Assembly (NCBI RefSeq): GCF_000821185.2
Contig: NZ_CP050855.1
Span: 1,116,001-1,180,000, forward strand
From: Serratia symbiotica
GTDB taxonomy: Bacteria; Pseudomonadota; Gammaproteobacteria; Enterobacterales; Enterobacteriaceae
DNA: 64,000 nucleotides
Reading direction: 5' to 3'
The number at the start of each line of letters is the position of its first letter. Position 1 is the stretch's first letter. The translations under genes were made by a program, and so were the position numbers. Under the pieces are notes generated by a model. That model was not told the DNA's origin. It searched no databases and worked only from the letters and a program-made list of their open reading frames with translations. Below, piece after piece: positions 29,454-38,656 of this stretch.

Positions 29454-32400
29454 GTGACTACAGCAGCAATGAAACAAGATATAGCACACGTAAAATTTCC
29501 GCTCGACGCATTGTCGGCCCAACTGGGCGAACTGATGCTGCGCGATCAACAACGCCTACTGCGCCGTTTGCAGGGAGCAAGAAAAATCAAAAATTCCAGT
29601 GCGCAGTTGGCGGTAGCCGCTGAGCTGGAAAGTGACATTGCGGCGGCCCGGCAAAAAGCGCAGGCGCGTGCTGCGGCTTGCCCAGACATCACCTACCCGG
29701 AGAACCTGCCGGTCAGCCAAAAAAAACAGGACATTCTGCATGCCATCAGCGAAAACCAGGTAGTGATCGTCGCCGGTGAAACCGGATCGGGGAAAACCAC
29801 CCAGTTGCCAAAAATCTGTCTGGAGCTAGGGCGTGGAGTGAAGGGGCTGATTGGTCATAGCCAACCCCGGCGTCTGGCGGCACGTTCAGTGGCTCAACGC
29901 ATCGCCGACGAGTTGGAAACGCCACTTGGTGGCAGCATTGGCTATAAGGTGCGTTTTAACGATCAAGTCAGTGACCACACCCTGGTCAAGTTGATGACCG
30001 ACGGCATTTTGTTAGCAGAGATCCAGCAAGATCGGCTGCTGATGCAATACGACACGCTAATTATCGATGAAGCGCATGAGCGCAGCCTGAATATTGACTT
30101 TATCCTCGGCTATTTGCGTGAGTTACTGCCGAAACGCCCAGATTTGAAGGTGATCATCACCTCGGCTACCCTCGATCCGCAACGTTTTTCACGCCACTTC
30201 AACTATGCGCCAATCATCGAAGTTTCTGGTCGCACCTACCCGGTGGCAGTGCGTTACCGGCCAGTGGTTAGCGATGCGGACGATGCCGATCGTGATCAGT
30301 TGCAGGCAATTTTCGATGCGGTGGACGAACTGGGGCGTGAGGGGCCGGGCGATATCTTGATTTTTATGAGTGGCGAACGGGAAATCCGCGACACCGCTGA
30401 GGCGCTAAATCGGCTTAACCTGCCGCATACCGAGGTGGTGCCGTTGTATGCACGCCTGTCTAACAGCGAACAAAATCGGGTATTCCAGTCGCATCATGGC
30501 CGCCGCATTGTACTGGCGACCAACGTGGCGGAAACCTCGTTGACGGTGCCGGGCATCAAATATGTTATCGACCCAGGCACAGCGCGCATCAGCCGTTACA
30601 GCTCGCGCACCAAGGTGCAACGCCTGCCGCTTGAACCGGTATCACAGGCTTCAGCCAACCAACGTAAAGGACGCTGTGGTCGTGTCTCAGAAGGCGTGTG
30701 TATCCGTCTGTATTCGGAGCAGGACTTCCTGTCGCGGCCAGCATTTACCGATCCAGAGATCCTGCGTACCAACCTGGCGTCGGTTATCTTACAGATGACA
30801 TCGCTAGGGCTGGGTGATATCGCCGCTTTCCCGTTTGTAGAAGCGCCAGATAAACGCAATATTCAAGACGGTGTGCGGTTGCTGGAAGAGCTGGGTGCCA
30901 TCAAAACCGCCGACAACGGCCATTATCAGTTGACGCCGCAGGGTCACCAGTTGGCGCAGTTACCGATCGACCCACGCCTGGCGCGCATGGTGCTGGAAGC
31001 CCCAAAGAGCGGTAGCTTGCGAGAGGTAATGATCATTGCAGCTGCATTGTCGATCCAAGATCCGCGCGAACGGCCGATGGATAAACAGCAGGCATCAGAC
31101 GAAAAACACCGCCGCTTTGCCGACAAGGATTCGGATTTTCTGGCGTTCGTCAACCTGTGGGATTACCTGAAGGAACAGCAAAAAGTGCACTCCTCCAGCC
31201 AATTCCGCCGGCTGTGCCGTGATGATTTCCTCAATTACCTACGGGTGCGCGAGTGGCAAGATATATACACCCAGTTGCGCCAGGTAGTGAAAGAGCTAGG
31301 GCTGCCAGTCAACAGTGTGCCGTCCGACTATCGCAGTGTGCATAGCGCCATACTGGCCGGGCTGCTGTCGCATATCGGCCAAAAGGACGCAGACAAACAA
31401 GTATTTACCGGCGCGCGCAATGCCCGCTTCTCGCTATTCCCCGGTTCCGGCCTGTTCAAGAAGCCGCCGAAATGGATCATGGTCGCCGAACTGGTGGAAA
31501 CCAGCCGTCTGTGGGGGCGCATTGGCGCGCGTATCGAACCTGAGTGGATCGAACCACTGGCCCAGCATCTGGTGAAGCACAGCTACAGCGAGCCGCACTG
31601 GTCGAAATCCCAAGGCGCGGTGATGGCCAGCGAAAAGGTGACGCTGTTCGGCCTACCGATTGTCGCCGCCCGTCAAGTCAATTACAGCAGCATTGATCCG
31701 CTGCTGTGCCGCGAGCTGTTTATCCGCCATGCGCTGGTGGAGGGGGACTGGCAGATGCACCACGCGTTCTTGCGCGAGAACCGCACACTACGCGCCGAAG
31801 TGGAAGAACTGGAGCACAAATCGCGCCGCCGCGACATTTTGGTGGACGATGAAACGCTGTTCAGCTTCTATGACCAGCGCATCCCGAATGATGTGCTGTC
31901 TGGGAGGCATTTCGATCATTGGTGGAAAAATGCCCGCCGGCAGCAGCCGGATCTGCTCAATGTTGCAAAAGAGATGCTGATCAAGGATGGTGCCAACAAG
32001 GTTAGCGCGCTGGATTACCCGAACTTCTGGCATCAAGGTAACCTCAAGCTGCGCCTGACTTACCAGTTTGAACCGGGTGCCGACGCTGATGGCGTAACGG
32101 TGCATATCCCGCTGCCGATCCTCAATCAGGTGGAGGAGCAGGGCTTTGAATGGCAGATCCCCGGTATTCGCCGTGAATTGGTGATTGCATTGATTAAATC
32201 GCTGCCAAAACCGCTGCGCCGCAACTTTGTGCCAGCCCCGAACTACGCCGAAGCGTTTCTGGGCAGGGTGACCGCGTTGGCGCTACCGTTACTGGATGCA
32301 TTGGAGCGTGAATTGCGTCAGATGACTGGTGTGACCGTGTCACGCAATGATTGGCAGTGGGATCAGGTACCCGATCACCTGAAAATAACTTTCCGGGTGG

Positions 32401-33374
32401 TGGGTGAAAAACAGCAGACCCTGCGTGAAGGTAAGGATTTGGCCGCGCTACGATTGCAATTGAAGGGCAAAGTGCAGGAAACATTGTCTGCGGTGGCGGA
32501 CGAAGGTCTTGAACAAGGCAACTTGCATATTTGGAGCTTTGGTCAACTGCCCGCGTTCTACGAGCAACAACGCGGGGGGTATTCGGTGAAAGCCTATCCG
32601 GCATTGGTGGATGAGAAAGACAGCGTGGCGATCCGCCTGTTCGACAGCGAACGAGAGCAACACCTGGCGATGTGGCAAGGCACCCGCCGTCTGCTGCTAC
32701 TGAACATTCCATCGCCGATCAAGTATTTGCATGAAAAGTTGCCTAACAAAGCCAAGTTGGGGCTGTATTTTAACCCCTATGGCAAGGTGCTGGATCTGAT
32801 CGACGACTGCATTTCCTGCGGTATCGACAAGTTGATTGCCCAGCATGGCGGGCCAGTATGGCAGGAAGAACGTTTTGCCTGGTTACAGGAACAAGTTCGC
32901 GCAGAGTTGAATGACACCGTGGTGGAGATAGCCAAGCAGGTTGAACAGATCCTGACGGCAGTATTCAGCATTAACAAACGGCTGAAGGGCCGGATGGATA
33001 TGTCGCTGGCGCTGGCGTTGTCAGACATTAAAACTCAGCTCGGTGAGTTGGTTTATCGCGGATCCGTCACCCAGCACGGCTGGCAGCGCCTACCCGATAC
33101 CTTACGCTATCTCCAGGCGATTGAACGCCGCCTGGAGAAGTTGGCTATCGACCCGCACCGTGATCGTGCGCAGATGTTGCGGGTGGGGCAGGTGCAGCAG
33201 GCTTGGCAACAGTGGCTGAACAAGTTGCCGCCAACGCGCCAGCAAGATGACGAGGTGAAAGCGCTGCGCTGGATGATCGAAGAGCTGCGTGTCAGCCTGT
33301 TTGCTCAGCACCTGGGTACACCTTATCCGATTTCGGACAAGCGAATTTTACAAACTATCGAGCAGCTTTCCTAG
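29454..33374 (+). CDS. hrpA: ATP-dependent RNA helicase HrpA
   Basis: 1306 residues (E. coli HrpA 1300). DEAH-box helicase with Walker A GETGSGKTT near 105, DEAH near 205, SATLDP, the TNVAETSLT and QRKGRCGRVSEG motifs of the second RecA domain, then HA2, OB-like and the long DUF3418 C-terminal region ending LGTPYPISDKRILQTIEQLS. It is an RNA helicase involved in mRNA processing and ribosome rescue in E. coli. The GTG at 29454 or the ATG at 29469 may be used. Its stop overlaps the end of ydgD on the other strand. Intact. Confidence 0.96.
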   Translation: MTTAAMKQDIAHVKFPLDALSAQLGELMLRDQQRLLRRLQGARKIKNSSAQLAVAAELESDIAAARQKAQARAAACPDITYPENLPVSQKKQDILHAISENQVVIVAGETGSGKTTQLPKICLELGRGVKGLIGHSQPRRLAARSVAQRIADELETPLGGSIGYKVRFNDQVSDHTLVKLMTDGILLAEIQQDRLLMQYDTLIIDEAHERSLNIDFILGYLRELLPKRPDLKVIITSATLDPQRFSRHFNYAPIIEVSGRTYPVAVRYRPVVSDADDADRDQLQAIFDAVDELGREGPGDILIFMSGEREIRDTAEALNRLNLPHTEVVPLYARLSNSEQNRVFQSHHGRRIVLATNVAETSLTVPGIKYVIDPGTARISRYSSRTKVQRLPLEPVSQASANQRKGRCGRVSEGVCIRLYSEQDFLSRPAFTDPEILRTNLASVILQMTSLGLGDIAAFPFVEAPDKRNIQDGVRLLEELGAIKTADNGHYQLTPQGHQLAQLPIDPRLARMVLEAPKSGSLREVMIIAAALSIQDPRERPMDKQQASDEKHRRFADKDSDFLAFVNLWDYLKEQQKVHSSSQFRRLCRDDFLNYLRVREWQDIYTQLRQVVKELGLPVNSVPSDYRSVHSAILAGLLSHIGQKDADKQVFTGARNARFSLFPGSGLFKKPPKWIMVAELVETSRLWGRIGARIEPEWIEPLAQHLVKHSYSEPHWSKSQGAVMASEKVTLFGLPIVAARQVNYSSIDPLLCRELFIRHALVEGDWQMHHAFLRENRTLRAEVEELEHKSRRRDILVDDETLFSFYDQRIPNDVLSGRHFDHWWKNARRQQPDLLNVAKEMLIKDGANKVSALDYPNFWHQGNLKLRLTYQFEPGADADGVTVHIPLPILNQVEEQGFEWQIPGIRRELVIALIKSLPKPLRRNFVPAPNYAEAFLGRVTALALPLLDALERELRQMTGVTVSRNDWQWDQVPDHLKITFRVVGEKQQTLREGKDLAALRLQLKGKVQETLSAVADEGLEQGNLHIWSFGQLPAFYEQQRGGYSVKAYPALVDEKDSVAIRLFDSEREQHLAMWQGTRRLLLLNIPSPIKYLHEKLPNKAKLGLYFNPYGKVLDLIDDCISCGIDKLIAQHGGPVWQEERFAWLQEQVRAELNDTVVEIAKQVEQILTAVFSINKRLKGRMDMSLALALSDIKTQLGELVYRGSVTQHGWQRLPDTLRYLQAIERRLEKLAIDPHRDRAQMLRVGQVQQAWQQWLNKLPPTRQQDDEVKALRWMIEELRVSLFAQHLGTPYPISDKRILQTIEQLS

Positions 33375-34252
33375 TAGGGGAAAGAATATTTGGTGCCAGT
33401 GGGCAGCGCATTTAGCGCTTCACGGATGCCAGGTACCGCCAATGCACGGTTGTCAGCGCGATAGCGGTCTTTGGCTGCCGGTGCCGAGCTTTGAATAGCG
33501 ATCACCGTCCACCCCGCAGCGGTTTTCAGTAGCAACGGGGAACCACTGTCGCCGGGCAGGGTATCACACTGATGCGATAGAACGCCCTGTTGCGCCCAAC
33601 CGGTAACCTTACAGTTCTGATGGCTGTAAAGGTCGTCGAGATGATCCTCTGGATAGCCCGCTTGGGTAATCAGTCGCTGAGCTTGCTTTAACGCCTGGGT
33701 TAAGGCTTTGCTGTCGCCCTGCCATAAGGGTAATGGTGTGAGTGGCAACGGAGTTTTATCCTTCAAACGGATCAACGCAAAGTCATAGGCCGCCGCTGCC
33801 GGGGGAATGCTCCAGCCATTGCCATCCGGCTTCAACTTTTTGCCCAGTTTGCTATCAACCAGCGTCTCAATATTCTCGGTCTGATATTTCCAGTGGTTAT
33901 TATCCGTGATAAAACGCAGCTCAATAGCTTTGTCCAGTTGGCCTGGTGGGGTGAGTACGCAATGGCCGGCGGTCAACGCCAGATGAGAAGAAATCAGCGT
34001 TGCGGTGCACAGATTGCCGCTAGCGGTTTCTAGCTGACCAATCGCCAACCATGGCCAATCGGACGTTGCTGTGATCTTTACTCGGCCATCTTCGCCAAAA
34101 AACAGGCGAGTTTGCTCAGCCGCCGCAACACCAGTTGAGCTGTCGGCGCGAGCCGAAAAGGAGGGGAGTGTAAACGGCATGGTGCATAGCACCAGCAAAA
34201 CGAATATGCGCATAGATCTCATGCCTAACAAATATCCATCACCCATAAACAT
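33371..34252 (-). CDS. ydgD: YdgD family trypsin-like serine protease
   Basis: 293 residues. An N-terminal hydrophobic signal lies at about residues 12-36 (MRIFVLLVLCTMPFTLPSFS). The catalytic His is in LTAGHCVLTP, the Asp probably in AAYDFALIRL, and the Ser in CDTLPGDSGSPL. YQ/YSHQNCKVTGWAQQ and SSAPAAKDRYRADNRA match E. coli YdgD closely. It is a predicted periplasmic protease of unknown target. Tail to tail with hrpA (four-base overlap). Intact. Confidence 0.92.
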   Translation of the reverse strand: MFMGDGYLLGMRSMRIFVLLVLCTMPFTLPSFSARADSSTGVAAAEQTRLFFGEDGRVKITATSDWPWLAIGQLETASGNLCTATLISSHLALTAGHCVLTPPGQLDKAIELRFITDNNHWKYQTENIETLVDSKLGKKLKPDGNGWSIPPAAAAYDFALIRLKDKTPLPLTPLPLWQGDSKALTQALKQAQRLITQAGYPEDHLDDLYSHQNCKVTGWAQQGVLSHQCDTLPGDSGSPLLLKTAAGWTVIAIQSSAPAAKDRYRADNRALAVPGIREALNALPTGTKYSFPY

Positions 34253-34341
34253 ACAGAATGTTAACTATAGACTGGATGCGTCACCATGAGATATGCACCA
34301 ATTGATTTTTCGAAAATTTTTCACCAAAAATCAGCGGTTGG

Positions 34342-34422
34342 TTACAGATAAAAGAAAGTAGCGATCACCCCACCGAGGATCAGGGCCGCCAAAAGGATTT
34401 CGAACAAATAGCGACGTTGCAT
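34342..34422 (-). CDS. 26-residue membrane miniprotein
   Basis: ATG at 34422 with a strong GGAGG eight bases upstream encodes MQRRYLFEIL and then LAALILGGVIATFFYL and stop. A basic start followed by one transmembrane helix is the pattern of enteric single-helix small membrane proteins (the YoaK/YncL class). It lies between ydgD and rstB. I cannot name it. The ribosome site is much better than chance. Confidence 0.6.
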   Translation of the reverse strand: MQRRYLFEILLAALILGGVIATFFYL

Positions 34423-34593
34423 TGATGAAACCTCCGATCGCTTTTTTTATGGCCTTTTTAGGCCGCTAGGGCTTTCTTGGGGAAGATACTAGGCAAACAG
34501 CGGGGTGCTTTCCGTGAGTGTTTGGTTTCGTCGTGTAACCTAATGTACAGCCATACTCTGGATTCACGTTCTCCAGAATGAGGCACTTTTTGT

Positions 34594-35913
34594 TCAAAGT
34601 GGGATACTGCGCTGTCTCGTAGGCATCAATGGCCAGCAGAAGCGGAAGCAGGCCCCGCCAAGAGGGCTGCTCTCGACAAACACTTCCCCCTGATAGGCCA
34701 CGGCGATGGAATGTACGATCGCCAGCCCCAGACCGCAGCCACCGGTAGCGCGATCACGGCTGGGATCGAGACGGACGAAAGGTTCGAACACTCGCTGGCG
34801 TTTATCTGCTGGAATGCCGGGGCCGTCATCTTCCACCTGTAGGCAGGCGAGATCGCCATCAAACCATAGGCCGATGCGCAGCCGTTGCTCGCAGTAGCGC
34901 AGTGCATTGTTAACCAGGTTGTCCAGCACTCGCTCCATCAGCCGCAGGTCGAGGCCGCCGTAGCTGCCAATATGGGGAATATCGAGCTGGATCTCGCGTT
35001 CTGGGTGGATCAAGCGTATATCCTCGACCTTATCTTCAAGCCATTTTGGCAGGTCGAGGGGTTCAATATTCAGCGCCACCTGCGGGCGATCCAGGCGTGC
35101 ATAAGTCAGCAACTCGTCGATCAGCGATTCTAGCTGGCCGATATCGCGGTTCAATGCTTGCTGCTCGCTTCCTGACAGGTTATCACTCATCGCTAGTCGA
35201 TAGCGCAAACGTACCAGTGGGGTACGCAGCTCGTGGGCGATACCGTCGATCAGCAGCTTCTTGCTGGCGATCAACATACTGACATTGTCCGCCATTTGGT
35301 TGAACGCCACGCCGAGCCGGCTCAAACTGGACGTGGGATCAAAATGGGTGCGCTCATCCAGATACCCGGCTCCTAAGCGCTGGGCGGCGCTCTCCAGTTT
35401 GAGCAAATCTTGCCAGTGCGGACGCATCCACAGAAACACCGGCAGCGCCAGTGACATACCGATAAATACCAGCAGCGCCAGATCCAACAGCCGCATTTGG
35501 TGCAGATAGAACAGGTAAGGGATCGGGCCGACGACCAACACGTAGTGGCTTCGTGGGATGCGCTGCATAAAGGTATACTGATCATCAAGGGCAATGATCT
35601 CGCCTAGTCGCAGCCTTTTTTTGAGTTCTTCAGCTAAAGCCTGTTTGCCGAGTGGCTCAATATGCAGGTTGAAAGACAGGTTCAAATCCAGTGAGGCGAT
35701 GGTTTTGTTCCAGTCCTTGAGCGGGGTCTCACGCAGTTCACTGCGCATCAGATACAGCGAGCTTTTCATCAGATCGTCCATCGACTTACGTCCAGCGCGT
35801 TCGGCGGTGACTTTGTACACCAGGCCGACCAGCATCGCCATCACCAGGAAACAGACGAATAGCAGCAGGAAGAATTGCACAAAAAGCTTTCTCATTGCTG
35901 CATGGTTCCCCAC
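34594..35913 (-). CDS. rstB: Sensor histidine kinase RstB
   Basis: 439 residues (E. coli 433). An N-terminal transmembrane helix (LFVQFFLLLFVCFLVMAMLV), a periplasmic sensor of about 100 residues, a second helix (LLDLALLVFIGMSLALPVFL), then HAMP, the HisKA box IDGIAHELRTPLVRLRYR with its phospho-accepting His, and a HATPase domain (NLVNNALRYC, DDGPGIP, GCGLGLAI). It is the partner of RstA; in enterics the pair belongs to the PhoPQ-linked acid and magnesium network. Its start overlaps the end of rstA by 22 bases. Intact. Confidence 0.95.
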   Translation of the reverse strand: MGNHAAMRKLFVQFFLLLFVCFLVMAMLVGLVYKVTAERAGRKSMDDLMKSSLYLMRSELRETPLKDWNKTIASLDLNLSFNLHIEPLGKQALAEELKKRLRLGEIIALDDQYTFMQRIPRSHYVLVVGPIPYLFYLHQMRLLDLALLVFIGMSLALPVFLWMRPHWQDLLKLESAAQRLGAGYLDERTHFDPTSSLSRLGVAFNQMADNVSMLIASKKLLIDGIAHELRTPLVRLRYRLAMSDNLSGSEQQALNRDIGQLESLIDELLTYARLDRPQVALNIEPLDLPKWLEDKVEDIRLIHPEREIQLDIPHIGSYGGLDLRLMERVLDNLVNNALRYCEQRLRIGLWFDGDLACLQVEDDGPGIPADKRQRVFEPFVRLDPSRDRATGGCGLGLAIVHSIAVAYQGEVFVESSPLGGACFRFCWPLMPTRQRSIPL

Positions 35914-36614
35914 GCGTTCGGCGCGAACAGGTAGCCTTTATGACGTACCGTCTTGATGCGAAATGGCTCTAGCGCATTGTCGTGTAGTTTGCGGCGCAGG
36001 CGCGAAATGGCCACGTCAATACTGCGATCAAGACCGTCATAGCTCACGCCACGCAGATTCCGCAGCAAGGCTTCGCGAGCCATGATTTGCCCGGCGTGGG
36101 TCGCCAGTTCCCACAGCAAATCAAAATCAGAGCTAGAAAGGGTAATAGTTTCATCCCCCAGCTTCACCTGGCGGTTGACAGGATCGATGCACAACAGCCC
36201 GAAATACAATGCGTTATGCTGGATCATCGTCTGAATCGGCTCTTCTTTCGGCTGGCTGAGCTGGCGAAAGTGCAAACGCAACCGCGCCAGCAGCACCGCT
36301 GGCGGCGTAGTTTTCAAAATGTAATCGTTAGCGCCCATTTCCAGCGACAGGATATGATTCATGTCGCTATCGAGAGAAGTGAGCAGCACGATCGGACCGG
36401 GAAAAGATGGGCGCAGGTCGCGGCACAGCGTCATGCCATCCTTGCCGGGCAGCATAATATCCAGCAGCACTAAATCAGGCTGTTCCAACTCAATCCGTGC
36501 TTGCGCGCTATCACCGCGTGGTTCGATCCGCACATCGATATCGTGCTTGCCTAGATAAGCGGCGATCAGTTTGCCCACTTCAGGATCGTCTTCTACAAAA
36601 ACAATTTTATGCAT
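35892..36614 (-). CDS. rstA: Response regulator RstA
   Basis: 240 residues of the OmpR/PhoB family. Receiver domain with phospho-accepting Asp in LVLLDIMLPGKDG and the switch residues LLTSLDS, then a winged-helix DNA-binding domain (LSSSDFDLLWELATHAGQIM, DVAISRLRRKLHD). It regulates acid-stress and iron-related genes in E. coli; regulon in this organism unknown. First gene of rstAB. Intact. Confidence 0.95.
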   Translation of the reverse strand: MHKIVFVEDDPEVGKLIAAYLGKHDIDVRIEPRGDSAQARIELEQPDLVLLDIMLPGKDGMTLCRDLRPSFPGPIVLLTSLDSDMNHILSLEMGANDYILKTTPPAVLLARLRLHFRQLSQPKEEPIQTMIQHNALYFGLLCIDPVNRQVKLGDETITLSSSDFDLLWELATHAGQIMAREALLRNLRGVSYDGLDRSIDVAISRLRRKLHDNALEPFRIKTVRHKGYLFAPNAWGTMQQ

Positions 36615-36688
36615 ATCACTGTGGTTTTATTAGAAAAACGGAGTTCAGCATAGCGCGGTGTCCAGGGCTATGCCATGCACTTTTTTAC

Positions 36689-37411
36689 TTAGGTCAGCGG
36701 CCGTCCACCATCGACGCCGTGGGTACGGCCAGTGATGTAACGGCTCTCCAGTAAATAGTTCACCAGATTGACCACCTCGTTCTCGCCGGGAGCTACCTTC
36801 ATCAAAGATTTTGCCAGCGCTTGCAGACGATAGGCTTCATCGTCATCGGGATTGAAGATGATCAGCGCTGGCGCGATGGCGTTCACTTTGACCTCCGGTG
36901 CCAGCTTGCGGGCGAAGGAGCGGGTCATGTTGTCCAACGCGGCCTTGCTGGCGGCGTAGGCGATATGCTTATCGCTGCCTTTCTCCACCACATAATCGGT
37001 CAGATGAATAATATCGGCACTACCCTGACCCTGGCCGAGCATGCAAGGTTCAAGCAATAGGTTCAACAAATAAGGGGTATAGACGTGAATTTGTAGCATT
37101 GCCGCCATGACCTGTTCCGGCGGTACTGTCGGCGATTCGGCTTGCCAAGCGCTGGCGTTGTGGATCACCGCCCGCAGCTTGGGCGTAGCTTGCCTTACTT
37201 GATCGGCGAAGTGGTAGATCCCCTCATGGGTGGAGAAATCACCCTGAATACAACATGCTCCCAGCCCTTTCAGCTCGGCCAACGCCGGACAATCGCTGCG
37301 ATAGGCGATGATAGCCGGGATGCCGCGCAGCAAAAATGACCTGGCTAGCGCCAACCCAATTCGCCGAGCACCGCCAGTGATCAGCACTGGTGCTGAGTGG
37401 TAATGTTCCAT
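36689..37411 (-). CDS. folM: Dihydromonapterin reductase FolM
   Basis: 240-residue short-chain dehydrogenase. NADPH-binding ITGGARRIGLALA at the N-terminus, NAS motif (VIHNASAW), catalytic Tyr and Lys in AYAASKAALDN, and a C-terminal ITGRTHGVDGGRPL. FolM reduces dihydromonapterin and dihydrofolate. It lies just upstream of rstA on the same strand, the order seen in enterics. Intact. Confidence 0.93.
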   Translation of the reverse strand: MEHYHSAPVLITGGARRIGLALARSFLLRGIPAIIAYRSDCPALAELKGLGACCIQGDFSTHEGIYHFADQVRQATPKLRAVIHNASAWQAESPTVPPEQVMAAMLQIHVYTPYLLNLLLEPCMLGQGQGSADIIHLTDYVVEKGSDKHIAYAASKAALDNMTRSFARKLAPEVKVNAIAPALIIFNPDDDEAYRLQALAKSLMKVAPGENEVVNLVNYLLESRYITGRTHGVDGGRPLT

Positions 37412-37596
37412 TAATTAAAGATCCTTAACAGACTGGCAAACAATGGGCAAATTATGCCATCATACGCGGAAAGTCGATAAGGCTTAGTACCGATTATCTA
37501 CTTCTGGATATCAAGACCCCCAATGAATTTCACATTCTCGCCCATTGGCAGGTTGAAATACCATGGGTTAACACTGGCCATGAGAGGAATGAGGGG

Positions 37597-38007
37597 ATGA
37601 ACAATAGCCACCTTGCATCCATCGCGCACAGTGAGAAAATCTGTTTCGATTACATGGATTTTCTGTCCGCCTCGTGCAAGAAGCATTGGCGCTTTGTTGA
37701 TGCTATTTATGGTGTGATGCCGATATTCGGCATGGTGTTGAAATCACGAGTGACCACGTCACAAACGCGCAATGAACAGTTGAAAGAGTTAGCGCTGCAA
37801 GTGGTATCCACTCAGGTTCGTGACGAAACCAATATTGTACGGCTGATCGAACTGGCCGCACAACAGGGGTTGGTGGTATTTGACATTCAGTTACCCTATA
37901 CGCTGAAAGCGGAACAGTTGGCGGTGATCCAAAAAGAGTGCGCGCAAGATACGGTTATCACCCTGAAGGGGGAACGAATGAGCATCACCATCCCCTGTAA
38001 AAACTGA
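37597..38007 (+). CDS. Hypothetical protein between folM and ydgH
   Basis: 136-residue frame (MNNSHLASIAHSEKICFDYM) with a purine-rich GAGAGGAATGAGGGG run before the ATG. No signal peptide or membrane helix is clear. The C-terminal half (LPYTLKAEQLAVIQKECAQD) looks like a real folded domain, and GC use is similar to the core genes. I do not recognise it. Confidence 0.5.
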   Translation: MNNSHLASIAHSEKICFDYMDFLSASCKKHWRFVDAIYGVMPIFGMVLKSRVTTSQTRNEQLKELALQVVSTQVRDETNIVRLIELAAQQGLVVFDIQLPYTLKAEQLAVIQKECAQDTVITLKGERMSITIPCKN

Positions 38008-38449
38008 CCGGGTTGTTCTCTGTGGCAAGAATGTTTTTTTCTCTCTGAGCCAACCGGTTGATCTGAACCACCCCGGGGATGCTGAAGACTAGGCGCTCAG
38101 TGAAAGGAGACCCGAAATGACGTCCAAAAAGGGGGTTGAGTCGAGTAGACCTGCCGGTTGCCCGGACAGGCCCCTGGTCAGGATTGAGTTCGAGTGCCAG
38201 AGCACTCTCCCGGGCAGCGCGCTAGTATTTAACCACCTGCTCAATAGCGTCGAGTTTGAATGCCGGGGAAAATGTACGTTTAGTCCGACGAGTTTTGATC
38301 ATTCATCACCTCATATTCACTGTTTAACATTAACAGGATTTAGAAGTGTCCTGAATTACTGATCCACTACATTATTGCTACCGAGAACATCGTTATTCTG
38401 ATTCCATATTCCGGTCACGCCGGATATAGCGGGATGGTATATTGGGTAC
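38008..38449. other. Gap with no recognised gene
   Basis: About 440 bases. An 81-residue frame at 38117 has no ribosome site and an atypical composition; I regard it as chance. No promoter or RNA gene is obvious. Confidence 0.4.
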
Positions 38450-38479
38450 AAATAAAAATGGGCAACTCAAGCGCTGCCC
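38450..38479 (-). terminator. Rho-independent terminator downstream of ydgH
   Basis: On the minus strand GGGCAGCGCTTGAGTTGCCC is a hairpin (GGGCA/TGCCC stem) followed by ATTTTTATTT. It lies beyond ydgH, separated from the ydgH stop by a copy of the repeat at 38493-38643. The insertion of the repeat between stop and terminator is inferred. Confidence 0.55.
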
Positions 38480-38492
38480 GATGGTAAACCGT

Positions 38493-38643
38493 TAAGAACT
38501 TATCCCATTAGGTTATTTTATTTGCCATTTTGGCCCTGGGGCAGAACTCACCATCCTCACGTTACATGTACGCTCCGGTGTCCGGTGGGTGCACGCTGTC
38601 GGTGTCCAAACTAGCTGCAACAATGTAAGCCTACTGAGATAGG
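38493..38643 (+). repeat. CCTATCCCA-type repeat, copy 1 (MITE-like)
   Basis: About 150 bases beginning TAAGAACTTATCCCATTAGG and ending CCTACTGAGATAGG; the ends are imperfect inverted repeats. The interior has CTCACCATCCTCAC and GGTGTCCAAACT. A second copy is at 39659-39793 in the same orientation, with end pieces at 4318-4343 and 47521-47545. Size, inverted ends and lack of coding content fit a non-autonomous miniature element. Confidence 0.65.
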
Positions 38644-38656
38644 CTTTAAGTAATAC

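Noticed and set aside
32194..32712. 172-residue open frame opposite hrpA
   Set aside because: Antisense shadow of a highly conserved gene, no ribosome site.
38117..38362. 81-residue open frame
   Set aside because: No ribosome site, Cys/Pro-rich odd composition and no domain pattern; considered chance.
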